From Deltaproteobacteria bacterium (lineage in GTDB: Bacteria > Desulfobacterota > Desulfobacteria > Desulfobacterales > Desulfatibacillaceae), in contig JACRLG010000015.1 of NCBI GenBank assembly GCA_016235345.1, positions 62,001 through 126,000 on the forward strand: a stretch of 64,000 bases of DNA, read 5' to 3'. Positions 18,087-26,887 of this stretch are shown here, in pieces. Both the position numbers and the translations under genes were made by a program. A model generated the notes under the pieces. It saw only the letters and a program-made list of their open reading frames with translations, was not told where the DNA came from and did not search any database. Within the stretch, counting starts at the first letter, position 1; every line of letters starts with the position of its first letter.

Positions 18087-19462
18087 GGTGATTCCGTTTC
18101 CTTTCCGGGCTTGGGGCCTGCGGTTTTTTCCACCCGGCAGATCAGAGAGCCGGACCCAAGGGTTATTTCGACGGGTTGACCTTCATGAACCATGTCGCTT
18201 CGCCGAATGACGGCCTTTCTGGGAACGCTTAGGGTTATGGAGTAGCCTCGTTCCAGCACCGCTCTTGGGGAGAGGGCTTTAAGGCGTCCGGTTGCGCCGT
18301 TCAAAGAGGCTTCCCGGCCAGTGATGGCCCCGGCCAGCGAATGGCGCAGCTTGAGATCAAAAAGTTCAAGTGTTGATTTAAGTTTTTGTGCGCGTGATTG
18401 GGGGCCGGAATCCATGAGCCGGTCTTTGAGCCCAAGGGAAAGGCGGGCGCGGTTTTCGATGTTTCGCAGAATCGAGGATTCCAGCTTATACATCAGGCTT
18501 TCGAGCCGGGCCTTGGACCGGGCCGCCATTTCATTGGGCGGGATCAGGCGGCGGGTGTTGTGTTCGAGGACCAGGGATTTTCTCTCCAGAAGCCTTTTCA
18601 TGAGGTTTGTCAGGCGCATGGCGTTTTCGTCGATCCGCTGGACCCAGGCCTCCTTTTCCGGCCACACCATCTGGGCGGCGGCGGTTGGGGTGGGGGCCCT
18701 TTGGTCGGCCACGAAGTCGCAGATGGTGGTGTCGGTCTCATGGCCCACGGCGGAGACCACCGGAATTGCGGAGCTATGAACGGCCCTGGCCACGGCCTCG
18801 GTGTTGAAGGGGGCCAGATCCTCCAGGCTTCCGCCGCCACGGGCCAGTATTATGACGTCAGCCTCGGCCCTCCTGTTCACCGTTTCGAGGGCGGCCACGA
18901 TTTCAGCCGCGCTGGTCTCGCCCTGGACCTTTACCGGGACCACCTGGATTCTTGCGTTTTCGTATCTTTTCCCGGCTACCCGGAGGATGTCGTGGATGAC
19001 CGCGCCGGTGGGCGAGGTGATGACACTTACGAAACCGGGCAGAAAGGGCAGGGGCCTTTTGCGTTTCTGGTCGAAGAGGCCTTCCTTTTCCAGCTTTTCC
19101 TTCATCTGCATGAAGGCCACCGCCAAAGCGCCGATACCGGCGGGCTCCAGGTGCTCGATGATGAGCTGGTACGCGCCCTGGGGCTCGTAGACCGAAACCC
19201 GGCCAAGGGCGATGGCGGCCATGCCGTCGGCGGGGGAAAATTTCAGGTGCCGGTTGATGCCTTTCCACATCACGCACTTTACCTGCGCGCCAAGGTCTTT
19301 GAGGGAAAAATAAAAGTGGCCGGAGGACGGGGCCGAAAAGTTGGAGATTTCGCCCGTGACCCAGACATAGGGGTAGGCATCCTCCAGGGTCTTTTTGACG
19401 AGCCCGGAAAACTCGGAAATCGTGAGAATCCGCCTTTGAACCGGCCTGTATGGGGTGTCCAT
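18083..19462 (-). CDS. xseA: Exodeoxyribonuclease VII large subunit
   Basis: 459 residues. An N-terminal OB-fold domain (SEFSGLVKKTLEDAYPYVWVTGEISNF) is followed by the catalytic domain with VITSPTGAVIHDIL, IILARGGGSLEDL and the invariant AVGHETDTTICDFVAD, then long helices at about 260-400. It is the first gene of the minus-strand isoprenoid/repair operon; its promoter must lie between 19463 and about 19760. Confidence 0.95.
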   Translation of the reverse strand: MDTPYRPVQRRILTISEFSGLVKKTLEDAYPYVWVTGEISNFSAPSSGHFYFSLKDLGAQVKCVMWKGINRHLKFSPADGMAAIALGRVSVYEPQGAYQLIIEHLEPAGIGALAVAFMQMKEKLEKEGLFDQKRKRPLPFLPGFVSVITSPTGAVIHDILRVAGKRYENARIQVVPVKVQGETSAAEIVAALETVNRRAEADVIILARGGGSLEDLAPFNTEAVARAVHSSAIPVVSAVGHETDTTICDFVADQRAPTPTAAAQMVWPEKEAWVQRIDENAMRLTNLMKRLLERKSLVLEHNTRRLIPPNEMAARSKARLESLMYKLESSILRNIENRARLSLGLKDRLMDSGPQSRAQKLKSTLELFDLKLRHSLAGAITGREASLNGATGRLKALSPRAVLERGYSITLSVPRKAVIRRSDMVHEGQPVEITLGSGSLICRVEKTAGPKPGKETESP

Positions 19463-19606
19463 GAATAAGCCCTGGGAAAAAGTCCATTCGACGCCGGATA
19501 TTCAATAAATTCCATACTGCACGTACCACAGAAGGCGATTACCCGCAAGGAACTAACGAGATAGGGGCGATGGTGAAAGTCGACGGTCGGCAGCGGGCGG
19601 TCTCCG

Positions 19607-19653
19607 GTAGGTTGGGTGGTTCCGGGCCGAAGGTCCGGGATCACCCAACCTAC
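19607..19653 (+). repeat. Intergenic palindromic repeat, copy 3
   Basis: Begins GTAGGTTGGGTGGTTCCGGG and ends GGGATCACCCAACCTAC; the ends are perfectly complementary (GTAGGTTGGGTG with CACCCAACCTAC). Compared with copy 1 at 12716 the first 28 bases agree, so this is a dispersed chromosomal repeat. Confidence 0.82.
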
Positions 19654-19764
19654 ATTCAGATAGTCCATCTTCCCAGCAAGCCTTTTCCTTGCTTTTCAGT
19701 TTTTAATCTAAGCCCGGCCCGAAAGCCTCCTGTGGGGGAGGCGGGGCGAACCCCGAAGCCTCCC

Positions 19765-19822
19765 ATATATTATGTTAATTTTTGGAATCATCTTCACGAT
19801 TCCAAAAGTTAACATAATATAT
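19765..19822. repeat. 25-bp inverted repeat forming a strong hairpin
   Basis: Left arm 19765-19789 and right arm 19798-19822 are complementary except for one position, with the 8-base loop ATCTTCAC. Both arms contain TTATGTTAA in opposite orientation. No T-run follows, so it does not look like a terminator. The right arm runs into the dif-like site. Confidence 0.9.
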
Positions 19823-19834
19823 ATTATCGGACGT
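19807..19834 (-). other. dif: Candidate chromosome dimer resolution site dif (XerCD/CodV-RipX target)
   Basis: Read on the minus strand the 28 bases divide into ACGTCCGATAA (XerC-type arm), TATATA (centre) and TTATGTTAACT (XerD-type arm). From memory of the known sites, this agrees with the B. subtilis dif at 24 of 28 positions, and the XerD arm agrees with the E. coli arm at 10 of 11. It lies in a gene-free stretch. The identification rests on this match only; genome position opposite oriC is unknown. Confidence 0.72.
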
Positions 19835-20012
19835 TATTGATATGCCGGAAACCTCAACTGCGCAGTTCTCCAGAAAACCGGCCCCGTGACGGGCTCGGCG
19901 CGAACGGGATCGCCGTCTTTGCCTGTCACCCCCACGAATCGGACAAAGATGATGCTGGTAATCTTAAGAATCCAAAGCCCAGGAAATATTCGGCGGGAAA
20001 ATCTGCGTAAAG

Positions 20013-20321
20013 TCAATGGCTGTTGCGGGAATGACCGGATTCATTGCTGGACGGGCTTTTGGCGTGCTGCGAGATTATGTCCCTTATGTGAGGCATCACG
20101 TAGACGTCGTCCAGATTCATTTTGGCCAGGCTTTCGGCCATAATGGCGATTTTCTCGCTTTCGGCGAGCTTGCGTTCGAGGATTATGCGGGTTTTGCCGC
20201 GCACCACGCACAGGCCGCTTCTCACGTGCACCGGGCTTTTGAGCAAAACCCGCTCCACCACGCCGATGCCGAGCTTTTCAGCGAGGTTTTTCAGCTCCGT
20301 CAGTATGGCGGTCTTGTTCAT
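20013..20321 (-). CDS. Conserved hypothetical protein, about 100 residues
   Basis: 102 residues, soluble, with alternating charged and aliphatic residues: an N-terminal helix (TELKNLAEKLGIGVVERVL), a central beta-like segment (VRSGLCVVRGKTRIILERKL) and a helix (ESEKIAIMAESLAKMNLDDVYVMPHIRDII). I recall similar short proteins in deltaproteobacteria but no named function. The last 15 residues are Ser/His-rich and probably disordered. It lies alone between the dif-like region and an alcohol dehydrogenase on the same strand. Confidence 0.7.
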   Translation of the reverse strand: MNKTAILTELKNLAEKLGIGVVERVLLKSPVHVRSGLCVVRGKTRIILERKLAESEKIAIMAESLAKMNLDDVYVMPHIRDIISQHAKSPSSNESGHSRNSH

Positions 20322-20400
20322 GAAGCTCTTTTTGCGTAAATCGGGGCGTCCGTCAAGTGCCGGTCCCTTTTCGGGACGCCCCTTTAAGGAAAAATCGGAA

Positions 20401-21477
20401 TCATATGCCCTCGTGAGGCATTATGAGGACCTTTATGGAGTCCTCCCCCGCTGCGCCTGAAACCAGCGAAAAGCCCCGGCCCGTCCCGCTCAGGGGCAGC
20501 CTGTGGGTTATGAGGCTTTTGACCGGCACCCTGTTGTGGCGTATGAGGGAAAGCGCCGCAGCGCAGTCCGCCGGGCCTGCGCCGTAGGACTGGGTCCAGG
20601 TGACACCGTCCTGCCAGAGGGTGTTTATGGGTATGGGAAACTCCACGCCAGGATCTGTGGGGGCGAAAACCAGGACCGTGCCACCCCTGTCCACACTCTG
20701 CAATGCCTGCCTGTATACCGATAGTGCCCCCGCGCAGACAAGGACCAGCCTTGCGCCCCGCCCGTCGTTGACCTTTCTCACCCAGGCCGGAACGTCCTGT
20801 CCGGCGTGGATCACCTTGTCGGCCCCGACGGCTTTGGCCGCTTCAAGCCGGTATTCGTTAACGTCCGTGGCCATTATGCGCCCTGCCCCAAGGGCCTTTG
20901 CCAGGGCCACGTGCAAAAGGCCCGATATTCCGGCTCCCAGGACCAGGACGCTCCAGCCGGGCTGAAGGCGCGCCATACGCTGTTGCGCCCGCCACACGCA
21001 GCCAAGGGGCTCGATGAAGGAGCCGTCCTCGAAGCTCACCTCGTCCGGCAGTTTGAGCGTCCCCCGGTCAACGTTTATTTCAGGAACCCGCACGTACTGT
21101 GAGAAGCCGCCCGGATCGAAGGTTGTGGTGCGCAAAGTGTCGCACACGGTGTGAAGGCCCTCGGCGCAGTAAGCGCAGGTGTTGCAAGGCACATGGTGGG
21201 TCACGAAGACCCTGTCGCCGGGCTTGAACCTTTTCACCTCCGAGCCGGTTTTGACCACGACGCCGGTTATTTCATGTCCCAGTACTATGGGGGCCTTTTT
21301 GATGCGGTACCATTCCATGACGTCGCTGCCACAGATGCCGCTGGCCAGAATTTTCACCAGGATTTCCCGGCTTCCTATGGCGGGTACCGGCCTTGTTTCC
21401 AGGCGCACGTCCCGGTTATTGTAGTAGACGGCGACGTTCATGACATCGGGAACGGTGTTGTGGTCCTCGGCGGCCAT
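20401..21477 (-). CDS. Zinc-dependent medium-chain alcohol dehydrogenase
   Basis: 358 residues of the MDR family. Catalytic zinc ligands are visible in GICGSD (Cys, about residue 49) and GHE (about 67). The four-cysteine structural zinc loop is CNTCAYCAEGLHTVC (about 97-111). The NAD-binding motif VLGAGISGLLHVALAKALGA lies at about 175. It is closest in style to sorbitol/threonine dehydrogenases; the substrate is not determined. AAGGAAG precedes the ATG at 21477. It is monocistronic or paired with the small hypothetical protein 79 bases downstream. Confidence 0.9.
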   Translation of the reverse strand: MAAEDHNTVPDVMNVAVYYNNRDVRLETRPVPAIGSREILVKILASGICGSDVMEWYRIKKAPIVLGHEITGVVVKTGSEVKRFKPGDRVFVTHHVPCNTCAYCAEGLHTVCDTLRTTTFDPGGFSQYVRVPEINVDRGTLKLPDEVSFEDGSFIEPLGCVWRAQQRMARLQPGWSVLVLGAGISGLLHVALAKALGAGRIMATDVNEYRLEAAKAVGADKVIHAGQDVPAWVRKVNDGRGARLVLVCAGALSVYRQALQSVDRGGTVLVFAPTDPGVEFPIPINTLWQDGVTWTQSYGAGPADCAAALSLIRHNRVPVKSLITHRLPLSGTGRGFSLVSGAAGEDSIKVLIMPHEGI

Positions 21478-21800
21478 AAGTTGTCTTCCTTTCTGTAATC
21501 ATTGAATCTTAAACTAATATTTAAACTGATGACTGAACTTTTGACGCCCGATGGGTATGATTAAAACACCGGCAACAGGCTATTGTCGGCTTATAAGGCA
21601 TTCGCAAATGTTTTACGACCGTAAAACCAGCATGTCAAGGCCGGTACGTTTTGTTTTACAATATGCTTGCGCACGGGCTTTGCCCGCTGATAAACTATGA
21701 AAATTAAAGGTTTTCGATTCCAAAGGCATTGCAAGGCTTTTCAAAAAAGCGTCAATCCTTGCCCTCACTCCAAAAAATTGATGAAGAAAGCCCTCCATCG
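21478..21800. other. Divergent intergenic region with a perfect palindrome
   Basis: 323 bases between the divergent dehydrogenase and the membrane protein. It is more AT-rich than its surroundings. The palindrome GTTTTACG-AC-CGTAAAAC occupies 21610-21627, with GTTTTAC repeated at about 21652. This looks like an operator region. The plus-strand frame is open from 21729, so a little of the 3' part may be coding if the start is earlier. Confidence 0.5.
21610..21627. promoter_or_regulatory. 18-bp perfect palindrome, possible operator
   Basis: GTTTTACG, two bases, then CGTAAAAC. The 8-bp arms and 2-bp centre are the size expected for a dimeric repressor site. It sits between divergent genes; no regulator gene lies nearby, so the binder is unknown. 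Confidence 0.4.
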
Positions 21801-23363
21801 ATGGAACCCCTCGCAAACACGACATCTTCAAAAGCCGATTACGAAAAGCTGCTGACCATATCGGTTTTTTTTATCATTTTCGCATCGGCCTTTCATCTGT
21901 TCTCACTGGTCACAGCCGACCCCGATCTGTGGGGGCACTTAAAGTTCGGCATGGACCACGTCAAACAGGGGGCGCTCGAATGGACCGACCCCTATTCCTT
22001 CACCGCCTACGGCTACACCTGGATCAACCACGAATGGCTTTGCGAGGTAATCTTTTACCTCGTCTACACGGCCTTTTCCGACGCCGGGCTCTTGTACGGG
22101 AAACTGCTGATGGGCTTTGCCGCCCTGGGATTTCTGATTCTTGCCTGTTTCAGGCGCACGGTAAATCCCCTGGTGCTGGCCGTAACGGGGGTGCTGGCGG
22201 TAATCGGCATGTCCCCCGGATTTATGATAAGGCCCCAGCTTTTTTCCTTCCTGTTTTTCGGCGTATTCCTGTACGTGCTGCAGCTTTACTTCACCGGCCG
22301 ACGGAACCTCCTGTTCCTGCTTCCGATACTTACGGCCCTTTGGGTCAACCTGCACGGCGGCTTTTTGATGGGCTGGGCACTGATGCTTGTGGTGACGGGC
22401 TGGGAGACCTTTTCCCACGTAATATTGAGAAGGAAAAGGGATGGCCTTTGGAAAATCTGGGCCGCCTTCATCGCCCTAAACCTTGCGACCCTCATCAACC
22501 CTTACGGATACCGGCTCCACGTTTTCCTCTGGGAGACCCTCACCTTCACGCCCGACATAACCGAGTGGAACCGGCTCCACCTTTTCGATCTTTCCTATCC
22601 TTACGTAAAGGCGCTAATGGCCCTTTACCTTCTGTGCGCAATCTTCGACCGGAAACACGTGCGAGGCTGGGAATTCTGGGCTGTCGCCATGACCCTTTTC
22701 GCAACCCTAAAACACGAGCGCCACAGCGTCTTTTTCGCCATGGCTGCAATGCCCTTTATCGTGAATCACGCATCAAACAAGGTCCGGGATTTGAAAAGCA
22801 GATATCCGGGGGTGTCCATCTCGCCGCCCTCGAAATTGGCCATCACCGTTTTCATATGCCTTTCGGCGGCCATGCTCACGGCCCGTGGAGCAAGCATTTA
22901 CGCAGCCTCCGGCAGCCGGATATTCGTGGACTTCGACAAGTACCCGGCCCATGCGGTTGCCTTCATGAAAAAGAACAGGATACATGGGAACATGCTGGTG
23001 CCTTTCGACTGGGGCGAATACGTTTTATGGCACCTTTACCCGGAATCGAAGGTTTCCATAGACGGCAGGTTCACCACATCCTACCCGGATTCGGTGATCG
23101 ACCCGCATTTTCTGGCCATTGACGACGAGGCGGGATGGAAAAGGCTGGTGGAAAAATTCCCGTCGGACGTTATAATCGCCCGCCAGATTCCATATTTTCA
23201 AAAACTTGCGGCCCAAAAGGACATGGCCTGGCTTTGCGTTTATTATGACAGGCTTTCCATGGTCTTCATAAAAAACAGCCCCAAAAACCATGAAATGCTG
23301 GCAAGGGTCGTTACCGGGAGTTTCGATTATTCCGCATCTCCCATCGAGCCGTTTTTTCCGTAA
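21801..23363 (+). CDS. Multispanning membrane protein, GT-C-like glycosyltransferase candidate
   Basis: About 520 residues from ATG 21801; the start is uncertain, with an open TTG frame from 21729. It has roughly ten transmembrane helices in the first 400 residues. The first outer loop reads DPDLWGHLKFG, then DPYSF and WINHEWLCE, acidic and histidine residues placed as in GT-C transferases after helix 1. The C-terminal 130 residues are soluble (GNMLVPFDWGEYVLW, SIDGRFTTSYPD). I know this type as a common unnamed membrane protein of glycan loci. Neighbouring GT2 and TMTC-like genes on the opposite strand agree with a sugar role, but no activity is shown. Confidence 0.75.
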   Translation: MEPLANTTSSKADYEKLLTISVFFIIFASAFHLFSLVTADPDLWGHLKFGMDHVKQGALEWTDPYSFTAYGYTWINHEWLCEVIFYLVYTAFSDAGLLYGKLLMGFAALGFLILACFRRTVNPLVLAVTGVLAVIGMSPGFMIRPQLFSFLFFGVFLYVLQLYFTGRRNLLFLLPILTALWVNLHGGFLMGWALMLVVTGWETFSHVILRRKRDGLWKIWAAFIALNLATLINPYGYRLHVFLWETLTFTPDITEWNRLHLFDLSYPYVKALMALYLLCAIFDRKHVRGWEFWAVAMTLFATLKHERHSVFFAMAAMPFIVNHASNKVRDLKSRYPGVSISPPSKLAITVFICLSAAMLTARGASIYAASGSRIFVDFDKYPAHAVAFMKKNRIHGNMLVPFDWGEYVLWHLYPESKVSIDGRFTTSYPDSVIDPHFLAIDDEAGWKRLVEKFPSDVIIARQIPYFQKLAAQKDMAWLCVYYDRLSMVFIKNSPKNHEMLARVVTGSFDYSASPIEPFFP

Positions 23364-23434
23364 AAGGACCGCTGGCAGTTTTTGGGGAGAAAAGCCGCGA
23401 GGTGAAGGGAATAAGCAGAAAGGCTGAATTTTGA

Positions 23435-23476
23435 AAGGGCGGCCCGGTTTTGATAAACCCGCCCTTCCCTTTTTTA
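23435..23476. terminator. Rho-independent terminator between convergent genes
   Basis: AAGGGCGG (23435-23442) pairs with CCGCCCTT (23459-23466), followed by CCC and six T on the plus strand. It would end the membrane protein transcript. Confidence 0.8.
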
Positions 23477-23507
23477 AGGCCAAAGCGGCAGGCCCCCTGC
23501 CCTGCCC

Positions 23508-24203
23508 TTATCTGAAAAGATTATACTTGATGATGCACCACAGGGCCTTGAACCCGTCCTTTGCGCCGATTTTTTTTCCTTCCGCGTAGGTCCGGCCCGA
23601 ATACGATATGCCCACCTCGTAAATCCTGCATTTGAGCTTCGCAACCTTGGCGGTTATTTCCGGCTCGAAACCGAAGCGGTTTTCCTCAATTTTGATTTTG
23701 TCCAGTATTTCGCGTCTGAAAACCTTGTAACAGACCTCCATGTCGGTAAGATTCAAGTTCGTGAACATGTTGGACAAAAGGGTCAGGAAGCGGTTGCCCA
23801 CCGAATGCCAGAAATAGAGCACCCTGTGCACGTCGCCGCCAACGAAGCGGGAGCCGTAAACGACGTCGGCCTTGCCCTGAAGTATGGGGGCCAGAAGCCT
23901 TGGGTACTCGGCAGGGTCGTATTCGAGATCGGCGTCCTGAACAAGGACTATGTCGCCCGTTACCGAGGCGAACCCGGTTCTGAGGGCCGCGCCCTTGCCC
24001 ATGTTTTTTTCGTGGGAGAAAAGCCTTATGGCCCCGGATTTTTCGATTCCTTTAAGCACGTCCAGGGTACGGTCTGTGGAGCAGTCGTTAACCGCCACTA
24101 TTTCCCTTTCAATTCCGGGAAGGTTTACCGCCAAAACCCCATCGAGCACCTGGCTTATGGTTTTTTCCTCATTATATACCGGAATCACTATGGAAAGTTT
24201 CAA
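23508..24203 (-). CDS. GT2 family glycosyltransferase, dolichol-phosphate-mannose-synthase-like
   Basis: 231 residues. The fold starts [16 protein letters not shown], with VNDCSTDRT, the DADLEYDP metal-binding aspartates and YGSRFVGG, all typical of DPM1-like synthases that load a sugar on polyprenyl phosphate. It has no C-terminal membrane anchor and ends [14 protein letters not shown]. The TTG at 24203 is chosen because AAGGAGG lies 4 bases upstream and TTGA overlaps the stop of the TMTC-like gene; the longer frame to 24275 lies inside that gene. The coupling suggests it makes the lipid-linked sugar donor for its partner. Confidence 0.88.
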   Translation of the reverse strand: MKLSIVIPVYNEEKTISQVLDGVLAVNLPGIEREIVAVNDCSTDRTLDVLKGIEKSGAIRLFSHEKNMGKGAALRTGFASVTGDIVLVQDADLEYDPAEYPRLLAPILQGKADVVYGSRFVGGDVHRVLYFWHSVGNRFLTLLSNMFTNLNLTDMEVCYKVFRREILDKIKIEENRFGFEPEITAKVAKLKCRIYEVGISYSGRTYAEGKKIGAKDGFKALWCIIKYNLFR

Positions 24204-26281
24204 TGGACCTCCTTTTTGCCGCCTTCGGAATTCCGGGCCTGCCTGTCTTCCAGTATCCGCTTTATTATAGGCCATAAATCGTCATCAAGAGGAACATAAA
24301 GCATGAATACCGGATCGGCCTTGCAAAAGGCGATGAATTCATCAACCTGCCCGGGAGGAATCATGCCGAAAAGCCTGTCGACGACTCCTCCCGAATCCCT
24401 GCGCCCAAGCCTCGCGTTCAGATAGGCCAGAGAGACCAGTCCGCGAATATCCATGGAATAATCCTTGAGAAAGATATCCCAATGGGCGGCGCTTTTTTCG
24501 AGGTCCCCCATCCTTGCGAAAGCAGCCCCTATAACCGCGTGAAAAGACGTTGCCCCGGCCTTGGCGGCAAGGGCCTTTTTCGCAGTTTCCACCGCCTTTT
24601 CATACTCCTTTTTCTGAACGAAGATCAGGGCGAGTGTTTCCGACAGCGCCGGATTTTTGGGAAAATACGAAAGGCTTCCGGTGGCGGTTTCAAGGGCGTT
24701 TTCGGTATCGCCAGCCGCAAGCTGCGCCAGAGAAAGGGAGTTTAAGCCCGGAATGTAATCGGGAATCGTTTTAAGGGCCTGCCTGAACAGGGAAATCGCC
24801 GTCTTCGGGTCCTTATTCAAATGAAGATGGCATACGCCGGTATTGTAAAGGGCCATGGCCGCCTGGGATTTACTGTTGAACCTGTTTAATTCAACTGCAG
24901 CCCGACACTCGACGCAGGCTTTGGTCATGCTCCTTTGCCAGTAAGCCTCACCAAGATGGGAATGGGGAAGCGAATAGGCTGGGTATTTTTTTATGTGATA
25001 TCGCCACAGGCGCTCTTCGGAGGAAAAGTTGCGGTTTATTTCGTGCACCGAAAAAATTGAGAGCGCCACGAAAAGGCCCGCGAAAATTACAGCCAGCAAA
25101 GCCGGGAGGGACTGCCGGACGCCTTTTTCCCATACGCTCGCAAGGGCTGCGCCCACCGGAAGGAACAAAAAGGCCGATGGGACGTAATTTCGATGCTCGT
25201 AGACGAGCTCAAGGGGCAAAATTGTGCTTTCCAGCAGGTGATTTAGGAAAAAGAAAAGAATGGCGAAGGACAGGAGGCGTTGACGCCTTGCCATCCACAG
25301 GGCCCAGAAAATGAGAAGCAGCACCCCGAAGACAGCTGGCAAGGTTGTGGCGGGGGAGAAAAGGGATCGGGAGACCTCTGCGTCGTGAAGAAGGGCGAAG
25401 CGCTCCGTCCAGGGAAATGCCATAAGGCCAAGGTAGAAGAACAAAATCCTGGGTTCGGTGAGAAGGCGCTCGAATACGGTGAAGTAACGATCCGCATAAG
25501 CCGCTTCCAGGCGGCCCCAGAGCATCCAGGCCCTTAAAGCCGCTATCGTCAGCAAGGCCACGGCCATGACGGCGGCGATCAATTTTTGGCGTCTGCTCCA
25601 CTTGGTTTCAAAAAAAATTATTTCGATCAGCCCGAAATTGAGGGGCAAAAGCAGCGCGTTTTCCTTGAAGCCCAAGGCCAGAAGGAAGCACGCCCCGCAA
25701 AGAACGAAGAAAAAGGCGGGCATCCTGCCGGTGCGGGCCATAACATAAAACCAGATGGCGAGGAAAAAAAACAGGCCACACATGGATGTCATGCGCTGGA
25801 CGATGAAGCTTACCGCGTTTGCCTGGATGGGATGGACGGCCCATAAAAGGGCGGCCAAAAATGCGCCGAGAAGAGCGGCGCTTTTTCCGTTTTCCGGTTT
25901 CAACAGTAAAAGCATGGTTCGGAAAAGAAAGAACAGGACCACCGCAACGGCGAAATGCACGATGAAATTGACCAGATGATAGCCGAAAACCGAAAGGCCG
26001 TGAAAGGCGTGGTTTACGGCGAATGAGAGATAGGCCAAGGGCCTTGAATTGATTTCGTTGTTGAAAAAACTTTTGGATAATTCCCGAAGTGAAAAATGCG
26101 AGGCGTGTACATTGGGGTTGGCTACGATATTGTTTAAATCGTCATAAACAAATGGGCTGTAAAAGCTGTTCGCGTATCCTGCAAGAATCGCGAAAAAAAG
26201 AAGCGCAACCGCAACGAGTTCCTTACCGCGCAGGCTGGACGCGCCATTTTCGACGATCGAAGCAAGGCTTCTGTCTCGCAT
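24200..26281 (-). CDS. TMTC-like membrane protein with C-terminal TPRs (putative protein O-glycosyltransferase)
   Basis: 693 residues. The N-terminal half has about ten transmembrane helices; after helix 1 comes [11 protein letters not shown], and later [16 protein letters not shown] and [11 protein letters not shown], the pattern of eukaryotic TMTC mannosyltransferases and related GT-C proteins. Residues about 440-620 hold several TPR units ([36 protein letters not shown]). It would sit in the inner membrane with TPRs in the periplasm, taking a polyprenyl-phosphate sugar. It lies 102 bases downstream of a pilin gene and overlaps a DPM-synthase-like gene by 4 bases. Donor and target are inferred. 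Confidence 0.82.
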   Translation of the reverse strand: MRDRSLASIVENGASSLRGKELVAVALLFFAILAGYANSFYSPFVYDDLNNIVANPNVHASHFSLRELSKSFFNNEINSRPLAYLSFAVNHAFHGLSVFGYHLVNFIVHFAVAVVLFFLFRTMLLLLKPENGKSAALLGAFLAALLWAVHPIQANAVSFIVQRMTSMCGLFFFLAIWFYVMARTGRMPAFFFVLCGACFLLALGFKENALLLPLNFGLIEIIFFETKWSRRQKLIAAVMAVALLTIAALRAWMLWGRLEAAYADRYFTVFERLLTEPRILFFYLGLMAFPWTERFALLHDAEVSRSLFSPATTLPAVFGVLLLIFWALWMARRQRLLSFAILFFFLNHLLESTILPLELVYEHRNYVPSAFLFLPVGAALASVWEKGVRQSLPALLAVIFAGLFVALSIFSVHEINRNFSSEERLWRYHIKKYPAYSLPHSHLGEAYWQRSMTKACVECRAAVELNRFNSKSQAAMALYNTGVCHLHLNKDPKTAISLFRQALKTIPDYIPGLNSLSLAQLAAGDTENALETATGSLSYFPKNPALSETLALIFVQKKEYEKAVETAKKALAAKAGATSFHAVIGAAFARMGDLEKSAAHWDIFLKDYSMDIRGLVSLAYLNARLGRRDSGGVVDRLFGMIPPGQVDEFIAFCKADPVFMLYVPLDDDLWPIIKRILEDRQARNSEGGKKEVH

Positions 26282-26330
26282 GTTTTTTTCTTGCTTTGGC
26301 GTTTCCGGGAGGCAGACTCTATATGATACA

Positions 26331-26369
26331 AAAAAAAAGGGAGGAGGAAACTTTCGTCTCCTCCTCCCC
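26331..26369 (-). terminator. Pilin terminator (minus strand)
   Basis: On the minus strand GGGAGGAGGA pairs with TCCTCCTCCC around a GACGAAAGTT loop, followed by eight to nine T. It follows the pilin stop directly. Partial read-through would still allow expression of the TMTC-like gene downstream. Confidence 0.9.
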
Positions 26370-26383
26370 TCTTCATGCTACTG

Positions 26384-26755
26384 CTATGCAGCGGTGATGG
26401 TGCCGTCGGAGGCTACGGTGTAGGTCTTGTCGCCGGAGCCGTGGGTCGCGGTGATGGACAGTGTGCCCTGGGTGCCAGCCGCAACGGTGGTGGTCACGTT
26501 GGCGCTCTGGACATAGCCGTTGCTCTTGATCAATGCCAGAGTCGCAGTTCCGGTGGGGTTGTCGGTGAAATAGGCCTGGGCCGCAGTGTAGGCGTTCTTG
26601 GCATCGGAGTTGGCTGCCGCGTTGTAGGAACGCTTACGATAGGCGATGAAGTTCGGGATTGCGATGGCCGCCAAGATACCGATAATGGCGATGACGATCA
26701 TGAGTTCGATGAGGGTGAAGCCTTTGTCCTTGCGGGTGAGTTTCTGAAGCATCAT
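26384..26755 (-). CDS. pilA: Type IV pilin (PilA-like major pilin)
   Basis: 123 residues from the ATGATG at 26755, which has AAGGAG 8 bases upstream. The leader MMLQKLTRKDKG ends at Gly12, then FTLIELMIVIAIIGILAA with Glu5, the prepilin peptidase site and N-methylation signal. The N-terminal helix continues to AIPNFIAYRKRSYNAAAN. The C-terminal 60 residues contain about 15 Thr and 5 Ser but no cysteine, so there is no disulfide D-loop; Thr-rich pilin tails are often glycosylated. A long in-frame extension upstream of 26755 is rejected: it has no binding site and would bury the leader. Its own promoter and terminator suggest high expression. Confidence 0.95.
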   Translation of the reverse strand: MMLQKLTRKDKGFTLIELMIVIAIIGILAAIAIPNFIAYRKRSYNAAANSDAKNAYTAAQAYFTDNPTGTATLALIKSNGYVQSANVTTTVAAGTQGTLSITATHGSGDKTYTVASDGTITAA

Positions 26756-26871
26756 GGTAGTATCTCCTTTTTTTAGTGTGGTGTTACAGAGCCTTTCGGC
26801 CGTGGAATTGGGTGTCTCAGGACTCCGGGTTTTTGGCCCCCTTTGACACTCGGTGTTTGGTTTTATATGAA

Positions 26872-26887
26872 TGCATGATGCGTGCCA
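26872..26887 (-). promoter_or_regulatory. Sigma-54 (-24/-12) promoter of the pilin gene
   Basis: On the minus strand TGGCACGCATCATGCA matches TGGCAC-N5-TTGCA at nearly every position, with GG and GC exactly 10 bases apart. Transcription would start near 26860, leaving a leader of about 105 bases. Pilin promoters are commonly sigma-54/PilR controlled; no pilR gene is in the window. Confidence 0.8.

Larger units (their letters stand above)
19463..20012. other. 550-base gene-free region with repeat, hairpins and dif-like site
   Basis: No credible protein gene. From left to right: the xseA leader; an intergenic repeat copy (19607-19653); a GCCTCC/GGAGGC hairpin (about 19725-19742) and a GGGG/CCCC hairpin (19743-19754); a 25-bp inverted repeat (19765-19822) whose right side is a full dif-like sequence; then about 180 bases with nothing clear before the next minus-strand gene ends. 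Confidence 0.7.

Noticed and set aside
18398-19468. Open frame antisense to xseA
   Set aside because: xseA is clear and operon-embedded; the antisense frame is Gly/His-rich shadow sequence.
19765-19822. Reading the 25-bp hairpin as a transcription terminator
   Set aside because: It has no T-run on either side and is AT-rich at the base; the dif-like sequence explains it better.
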